This document shows, in pieces, positions 59,507 to 64,000 of a stretch of DNA of 64,000 nt; positions within the stretch are counted from its first letter, which is position 1, and every line of letters begins with the position of its first letter. Under the pieces are notes generated by a model. The model searched no databases. It was not told where the DNA came from and saw only the letters and a program-made list of their open reading frames with translations. The position numbers and the translations under genes are program-made. The stretch is from Ruminococcus difficilis. GTDB taxonomy: Bacteria > Bacillota_A > Clostridia > Oscillospirales > Acutalibacteraceae. The DNA is taken from NCBI RefSeq assembly GCF_016680995.1, contig NZ_JAEQMG010000041.1, positions 1 to 64,000 of the forward strand. Reading direction: 5' to 3'.

Positions 59507-59536
59507 TTGATATTGGTATATTCTGTATGCTATAAT
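59507..59536 (+). promoter_or_regulatory. Promoter of the pseudokinase gene
   Basis: TTGATA and TATAAT with an 18-base spacer. The leader of about 95 bases contains CTGAGATGATCTCAG, a perfect palindrome at 59603-59617. Confidence 0.65.
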
Positions 59537-59636
59537 GATTCAGTACATTGAGTAAGTATGACTTTTATTCATTAAGTAATGATAACAGAAACCAGAATAC
59601 TGCTGAGATGATCTCAGTGATCAGGGGGAATTGACC

Positions 59637-61262
59637 ATGCCTTTATGTATGGGGTGTTTAAATGAAATACCCGCTGCCGATTCGGTATGTAAAGTATGCG
59701 GCTTTGATAATTCCGAAAAACAGACCGCTCCGTTTTTACCGTTCGGTACCGTATTAAACTATAAATATGTAGTCGCGAGAAACCTGGAGACAAACGGTGA
59801 GAGCACCCGTTACCTCGGTTATGATAATAAGACCGGTAAGGTGCTGGCGATCCGAGAGTTTCTCCCGATGGGTTTGTTTGACCGCGGCGACGATGAGACA
59901 AAGCTTTTTGTCACCCCGCAGGATAAAGAGAGCTTCTCTCTGGCGATGGATGACTTCAAGAGCTATTATGAAACGCTCAATACGCTGACGGATAAGACCG
60001 CGATGATCAACATCGAGGATATCTTCACCGAAAATAACACCGTCTATGTTGTCGAAGAAAATGACGATCTTCTGCCGTTTACCGAGTATGTCGAGCACAA
60101 CGGCGGTCATCTCGAGTGGGACGCGGCTCGTCCGCTCTTTATGCCGATCATCACACTGATCGAAAATATCCACAAGTTGGGTATCGGTCATTACGCGATC
60201 TCGCCCGCTAATTTATATGTTACCTCCGGCGGTAAGCTCAAGCTCGGCGGCTTCTCAACCGAGAACGAGCGCAAACGCGGTACGATGCTGAAATCTCAGC
60301 TGTACAGCGGATGTGCCGCGCCGGAGCAGTATATGGATAACCAAAAGTTGGACATCCCGACCGATATTTACGGTCTGACTGCCACGCTGTTTTACGCGCT
60401 GACCGGCAAGCTGCCCGCCAATGCCAAAGAACGTGAGAAGGATCCCAGACTGCTGATCAGTACCAATACCGTCAAGCGTCTGCCGCCTCATGTTGTGACC
60501 GCGCTCGCGAACGGCTTACAGATGAAGAGTGACGCGCGTATCGCTGATTTTGATGAACTCAGGGCTCAGCTCTCTGTTTCTTCAACCGTTCAGGCGATCC
60601 AGGATGAGATCTCCCGTACCGCCAGCATGACGCCGATCAAGCGCGAGGATGAAGAACAGCGTTCTCGTGTGAATCCTACGGTCGTCGGTTTGATCGCGAC
60701 ATTGGTTTCATTGCTGCTCTTTGCGGCGATCGGTCTGTTCTGGCTTCCGACCAATCCGCTGATGGGTCTGTTCACCAACGGTTCTACCGTTCCGGCTACC
60801 TTGGCGGCTCCCACCGAAGACTGGACGGGTCCCGTGATGGAGGATTATACCGGCAAGACTTTGGATGACGTCAAGGCTTCTTTCCAAGGAACGATCAAGG
60901 TCGACGCCGACGGCGCGTACAGTGACCATATCGAAAAAGGAAAGATCATTTCACAGGAGCCTGCCGCGGGTTCTCCGGTATACAGCGCCGGCAGTGACGC
61001 GGTCATCTATGTCCTGATCAGTAAAGGTCCCGAGCTCGTTGCGCTGCCCGATGTCGTTGATAAATCTTATACTGCCGCGGCAGAGGATCTGACTCGTCTT
61101 GGCTTTATCGCGTTACAGGAAGTGGAATACAGCGACACGGTTTCCGAGGGAAAGGTCATCGGTATCGCCGAGCACAGTGCGGGCGATAAGATCGAATCCG
61201 GCTCCGAGGTCACGCTGAAGGTCTCGTTAGGTAAGCAAAAGACAAGTTCATCTTCAAATTAA
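59637..61262 (+). CDS. Zinc-ribbon pseudokinase with PASTA domains
   Basis: Membrane protein of 541 residues with the layout of a PASTA receptor kinase but without its catalytic residues. N-terminal zinc ribbon: C4, C7, C18, C21. Kinase-like domain about 33-310: the glycine loop is lost, VAIK is replaced by LAIREF, HRD by GHYAISPAN and DFG by LGGFS; the APE-like segment CAAPEQYM and DIYGLTATLFYALTGKLP are kept, which shows descent from an active kinase. One membrane helix near 348-368, then two PASTA domains (about 397-463 and 464-533). ATG at 59637 follows AGGGGG. It is not next to a phosphatase. It may be a sensor that binds muropeptides and acts by contact. Confidence 0.85.
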   Translation: MPLCMGCLNEIPAADSVCKVCGFDNSEKQTAPFLPFGTVLNYKYVVARNLETNGESTRYLGYDNKTGKVLAIREFLPMGLFDRGDDETKLFVTPQDKESFSLAMDDFKSYYETLNTLTDKTAMINIEDIFTENNTVYVVEENDDLLPFTEYVEHNGGHLEWDAARPLFMPIITLIENIHKLGIGHYAISPANLYVTSGGKLKLGGFSTENERKRGTMLKSQLYSGCAAPEQYMDNQKLDIPTDIYGLTATLFYALTGKLPANAKEREKDPRLLISTNTVKRLPPHVVTALANGLQMKSDARIADFDELRAQLSVSSTVQAIQDEISRTASMTPIKREDEEQRSRVNPTVVGLIATLVSLLLFAAIGLFWLPTNPLMGLFTNGSTVPATLAAPTEDWTGPVMEDYTGKTLDDVKASFQGTIKVDADGAYSDHIEKGKIISQEPAAGSPVYSAGSDAVIYVLISKGPELVALPDVVDKSYTAAAEDLTRLGFIALQEVEYSDTVSEGKVIGIAEHSAGDKIESGSEVTLKVSLGKQKTSSSSN

Positions 61263-61283
61263 ATTCCCTTCATCCTAAGAAAT

Positions 61284-61314
61284 AACAGGTGGGTAATACG
61301 CTACCCACCTGTTG
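61284..61314. terminator. Bidirectional terminator
   Basis: AACAGGTGGGTA-6-TACCCACCTGTT, a perfect 12-bp stem followed by GATTTTT; lies between the converging pseudokinase and XRE genes. Confidence 0.85.
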
Positions 61315-61335
61315 ATTTTTATCGGTGATTCTGTT

Positions 61336-62001
61336 TTATAATTTCAGCTTGTGGATGCTGTTTTCCGCCTGCTGGATGACATTGAAGATCTCGCCCGCGG
61401 TATCGGGATAATCATCCGCCAGCTGATCAGGAGAAGCCGAAAGTTTCTCAAACGCTGTCAGATAACCGGCGCTGTCTTTGTCGGTCATGCTCCCGATATC
61501 GGTGTAATACTTGTCCATGACCGCGTACGCATAGCCGCTGTAAACCTCCTTGGGCACGGTGAAGAGCTCGGTCGGATTCTTCCGATTCGCCGAATACAAT
61601 CTTCTGAACACGCGGTACAGCATGATCATGAAATAGTTGTTGATAGTTCTGTCGAGCTTGCGGTTTTTGGCGGTGGCGGCAAAGTCATAGATGACGTTGA
61701 CCATGTTGGCAATCAGTCTGCGGTTGACCACCTGTGCGGCGCTTTGCTTGCGTGTGGATCTCTCAATGACCGGTTCGTTGATCTCATAATCACGATCCGC
61801 AGTCCTGCCGAGCAGGTAATCACAGCTGACATTATAATAATCCGCCGCTTTGACCAGAAAATCCAGACCGCATTCACGGATCCCTTTTTCGTAATGCGAT
61901 AACAACGCCTGAGAGACGCCCAGTTCCTGAGCCGCCTGCTTTTGCGTGAGCTTCTTTTCTTTTCTCAAGAATGTCAGATTACGTGAAAAATCCTTGTTCA
62001 T
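61336..62001 (-). CDS. XRE-family transcriptional regulator
   Basis: A 221-residue regulator. The N-terminal helix-turn-helix (about residues 6-62) reads LRKEKKLTQKQAAQELGVSQ and then LLSHYEKGIRECGLDFLVKA; CDYLLGRTADRD ends the domain. The C-terminal 150 residues are helical and unrelated to anything I recognise. The gene reads away from the histidine phosphatase gene; a perfect palindrome overlaps its -10 box and may be its operator. Confidence 0.9.
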   Translation of the reverse strand: MNKDFSRNLTFLRKEKKLTQKQAAQELGVSQALLSHYEKGIRECGLDFLVKAADYYNVSCDYLLGRTADRDYEINEPVIERSTRKQSAAQVVNRRLIANMVNVIYDFAATAKNRKLDRTINNYFMIMLYRVFRRLYSANRKNPTELFTVPKEVYSGYAYAVMDKYYTDIGSMTDKDSAGYLTAFEKLSASPDQLADDYPDTAGEIFNVIQQAENSIHKLKL

Positions 62002-62034
62002 GGTATCGACCTTTCCGAGTTCGATCTATTTGTT

Positions 62035-62049
62035 TATACTATCAGTATA
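62035..62049. promoter_or_regulatory. Palindromic operator candidate
   Basis: TATACT-ATC-AGTATA perfect inverted repeat. It overlaps the -10 box of the XRE gene promoter and lies between the two divergent genes. Confidence 0.5.
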
Positions 62050-62072
62050 ATACAGTTATTACCATTTGTAAA
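62044..62072 (-). promoter_or_regulatory. Promoter of the XRE regulator
   Basis: On the minus strand TTTACA and TATACT are 17 bases apart; the start codon is about 43 bases downstream. Confidence 0.6.
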
Positions 62073-62086
62073 GTACGGAGGCAAAA

Positions 62087-62716
62087 ATGCAATCCTATTA
62101 TATCCATTTTATTCGCCACGGCGCGATCAGTCCGACCTTGCAGGGAAGGTATATCGGCACGACCGACGTTCCCTTGTCTGAAGAGGGGAAAGCAGCTTTA
62201 AGTAAGTTGGACGCGACTATGGACTATCCCTATGCAAAAGTTGTGTTTACTTCGCCTTTGAAGCGCTGTACCCAGACCGCCAAGATCCTCTATCCCCATA
62301 TCACGCCGCTGACGATCGATCAGCTGATGGAATGTCACTTCGGCGAATGGGAGAATCATACCGCCGATGAGCTCAAGGGCGATCCCGCTTTTGCCAAATG
62401 GCTTGCGGGCGATAATGAGGTGAAGCCGCCGAGAGGGGAGAGCACTGCCGACTTTACCCGCAGGATCTGCGTGATGTTTGAAAGCATCGTCAACGGTCTG
62501 ATGCAGACCGGCACGACCGACGCGGCGATCATCACCCACGGCGGCGTGATGAATATCCTGTTGGCGGTATACGGACTCCCGCAGGCAAAGCCTTTTGATT
62601 GGGCGTGTGACTGCGGCTTCGGCTACTCACTGCGTATCACACCCGCTTTGTGGATGCGGGATAAGGTCGCGGAGGTGTATCAGCGGATCCCGCTGGAGAG
62701 AAACGACGACGAATGA
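62087..62716 (+). CDS. Histidine phosphatase family protein
   Basis: Phosphoglycerate-mutase-like phosphatase of 209 residues. The catalytic RHG motif is FIRHGAISPTLQGRYIG, and the second histidine is in AAIITHGGVMNILLAVYG. VFTSPLKRCTQTAKILYP and MECHFGEWENHTADEL are also typical; the latter matches alpha-ribazole phosphatase-type (CobC) members, but no cobalamin genes adjoin. ACGGAGG precedes the ATG. Confidence 0.92.
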   Translation: MQSYYIHFIRHGAISPTLQGRYIGTTDVPLSEEGKAALSKLDATMDYPYAKVVFTSPLKRCTQTAKILYPHITPLTIDQLMECHFGEWENHTADELKGDPAFAKWLAGDNEVKPPRGESTADFTRRICVMFESIVNGLMQTGTTDAAIITHGGVMNILLAVYGLPQAKPFDWACDCGFGYSLRITPALWMRDKVAEVYQRIPLERNDDE

Positions 62717-62780
62717 CCTCGAAATTTGAAATCACACGAATAGTATACTTCATTTTTTCTGTATTTTGTAGATTATAACA

Positions 62781-62809
62781 TTGTATTTTGCAGGATTATA
62801 TGATAAAAT
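62781..62809 (+). promoter_or_regulatory. Possible promoter of the RpiR-family gene
   Basis: TTGTAT and TAAAAT separated by 17 bases, about 67 bases before the start codon. Confidence 0.4.
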
Positions 62810-62875
62810 GAAAGTGTATCGGCGTTCGATCTCTAAGATCCTTCTTTATCCCGGATCGGATGTCAGAGGAGTGTG

Positions 62876-63760
62876 ATGACAATGTTATCAAATCTATTAG
62901 TCAGAATCGATTTATCCCGCAAGGATTTTTCAAAAGGTCAGCGTAAGATCGCTGATTATATCGAGGAGCATTATGACTCCGCCGCTTTCATGACTGCCGC
63001 CAAGTTAGGCGAGGAGGTCGGCGTTTCCGAAAGTACGGTCGTGCGCTTCGCGACCCAGATCGGTTATGACGGCTTTCCTTATCTGCAGAAGGCGATGCAG
63101 GAAATGATCCGCGACAAGCTGAATTCCGTCCAGCGTATCGAGGTGACCACCGGTCGTATCGGTGATTCCGACGTCGTCGAGAGCGTTCTGAATCAGGACA
63201 TCGACAAGATCCGCCGCACCATCGATGAGGTGTCGCGTGAGGATTTCAAAAAGACCGTTGACGCGATCATCAACGCGCGTCATATCTATGTGTTCGGCGC
63301 GAAATCTTCTTCCTATATCGCGAACTTCTTTGCGTATTATCTGGATTTGATCTTCGGCAATGTTCATATTTTGAATTCAACATCAAAGACGACCACCTAT
63401 GAAAAGCTGTTCCGTATCTCTGAGGAAGATGTGATGATCGGCATCAGCTTTCCGCGTTATTCCGCTATGGCGGTCGACGCGATGAGCTTTGCGCATGAGC
63501 GCGGCGCCGAAGTCGTCGCCATTACAGACAGTATGGTCGCGCCCGTTGTCAAGGACGCGGATGAAGTGCTGTTGGCACGATCCGATATCGCTTCGGTCGT
63601 CGATACATTGGTCGCGCCGCTGAGCCTGATCAACGCGCTGTTGGTGGCGATCGTCATCGAACGTAAGGAAGATATCAAAAAGACGTTTATCGATTTGGAA
63701 GAGGTGTGGAGAGAGCAGAATGTCTACGCCGGCAACCGGATCGACAGTACCAGATCATGA
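62876..63760 (+). CDS. MurR/RpiR-family transcriptional regulator
   Basis: Sugar-phosphate-sensing regulator of 294 residues. The N-terminal helix-turn-helix spans about 5-80 (LGEEVGVSESTVVRFATQIG), and the SIS domain follows (about 120-260) with YVFGAKSSSYIANFFAYYL and MIGISFPRYSAMAVDAMSFA. SIS domains bind amino sugar phosphates; here control of cell-wall sugar use is possible but no target genes adjoin. The start is one of GTG 62873, ATG 62876 or ATG 62882 after AGAGGAG. It overlaps the next gene (ATGA). Confidence 0.92.
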   Translation: MTMLSNLLVRIDLSRKDFSKGQRKIADYIEEHYDSAAFMTAAKLGEEVGVSESTVVRFATQIGYDGFPYLQKAMQEMIRDKLNSVQRIEVTTGRIGDSDVVESVLNQDIDKIRRTIDEVSREDFKKTVDAIINARHIYVFGAKSSSYIANFFAYYLDLIFGNVHILNSTSKTTTYEKLFRISEEDVMIGISFPRYSAMAVDAMSFAHERGAEVVAITDSMVAPVVKDADEVLLARSDIASVVDTLVAPLSLINALLVAIVIERKEDIKKTFIDLEEVWREQNVYAGNRIDSTRS

Positions 63761-64000
63761 GTAATCAACAAACCGAAAAGATAAAAGTTTTGGTGATCGG
63801 CGCGGGTCCCGCGGGGATGATGGCGGCAGGCGCCGCCGCTGAAAACGGCGCTGATGTTGTCATCGTTGAAAAGAACCAACGTGTCGGCCGCAAGCTCGCC
63901 ATCACCGGTAAAGGTCGTTGTAATATCACCAACTTCTGTGATAACGAGACCTTTATCGCGCATGTGACGGCGAATCCGCGCTTTTTATACAGCGCCGTCA
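63757..64000 (+). CDS. NAD(P)/FAD-dependent oxidoreductase, HI0933/BaiN-like, 5' part
   Basis: First 81 codons of a flavoprotein cut by the right edge. The dinucleotide-binding motif is VLVIGAGPAGMMAAGAAAEN, and the GRKLAITGKGRCNITN segment is the signature of the HI0933-like (BaiN/RdsA) family. Function in the family is not settled. It overlaps the stop of the RpiR-type gene. Confidence 0.92.
   Translation, partial: MSNQQTEKIKVLVIGAGPAGMMAAGAAAENGADVVIVEKNQRVGRKLAITGKGRCNITNFCDNETFIAHVTANPRFLYSAV

Noticed and set aside
62087..62716. Alpha-ribazole phosphatase of cobalamin synthesis (CobC)
   Set aside because: Sequence features fit the wider histidine phosphatase family and no cobalamin genes adjoin; only the general family name can be supported.

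Overview
The window reads as a chromosome segment of an anaerobic, starch-degrading member of the Clostridia (Oscillospiraceae/Ruminococcus-like). The evidence is gene content: a secreted dockerin-bearing alpha-amylase with about ten carbohydrate-binding-type modules, Firmicutes gene orders (scpA-scpB-DUF2953-ytfJ-dacF-rluB and yicC-remA-gmk-rpoZ-priA-def-fmt-rsmB-rlmN-prpC-prkC-rsgA), sporulation-associated genes, ferredoxin-linked indolepyruvate oxidoreductase, acetate kinase and lactate dehydrogenase. Species cannot be named from the sequence alone.

Layout. 1-5.7 kb: truncated rpmB (L28), a divergently transcribed site-2-protease-type peptidase, then the segregation/sporulation/cell-wall operon ending in rluB. 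5.9-9.7 kb: an orphan small protein and a three-gene biotin-dependent carboxyltransferase set. 9.8-12.3 kb: tmcAL (minus) and ackA. 12.9-19.0 kb, minus strand: molybdate uptake (modABC) and molybdenum cofactor genes (moaA, moaC, MOSC protein, moeA-like, mogA/moaB-like), with a divergent IclR regulator whose promoter overlaps that of modA. 20.8-26.2 kb: the 1,783-residue amylase. 27.5-35.8 kb, minus strand: iorAB flanked by two phenylacetate-CoA ligase paralogues, an ACT-domain protein, a sodium:solute symporter and an amidohydrolase, probably an aromatic 2-oxo-acid pathway. 36.3-42.4 kb: ldh, HIT protein, phosphoribosyltransferase, comEC, holA, rnmV. 42.5-43.3 kb: yebC (minus). 43.4-56.2 kb: a long housekeeping operon for nucleotides, replication restart, N-formylmethionine handling, rRNA methylation and Ser/Thr phosphorylation. 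56.3-64 kb: a secreted beta-helix protein, a tRNA-Ala with a tandem 332-bp array derived from its own 3' end, a zinc-ribbon/PASTA pseudokinase, an XRE regulator, a histidine phosphatase, an RpiR regulator and the start of a flavoprotein.

Intergenic space is dominated by short structured repeats. Family A starts with a GGCTCCCTTTGGTAAAGGGAGC-like hairpin (written here only as a pattern), continues through a variable second hairpin and TGAGGGATTGTA, and often ends in GAGCG-N3-GCGAG. Family B is bounded by GTCATTGCGAGG and GTGGCAATCTCAACC. A third module (GGGGTCCCC ... GGGGAGAGGAGGA) is shared between a composite repeat near 12.7 kb and the tRNA-Ala array. These repeats often abut gene ends or ribosome-binding sites, and one family A copy lies in frame inside the RNase M5 gene. 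The repeats, the tRNA array and the pseudokinase are the least ordinary parts of the window. All positions, promoters and hairpins were read by eye; no database search or folding calculation was run.
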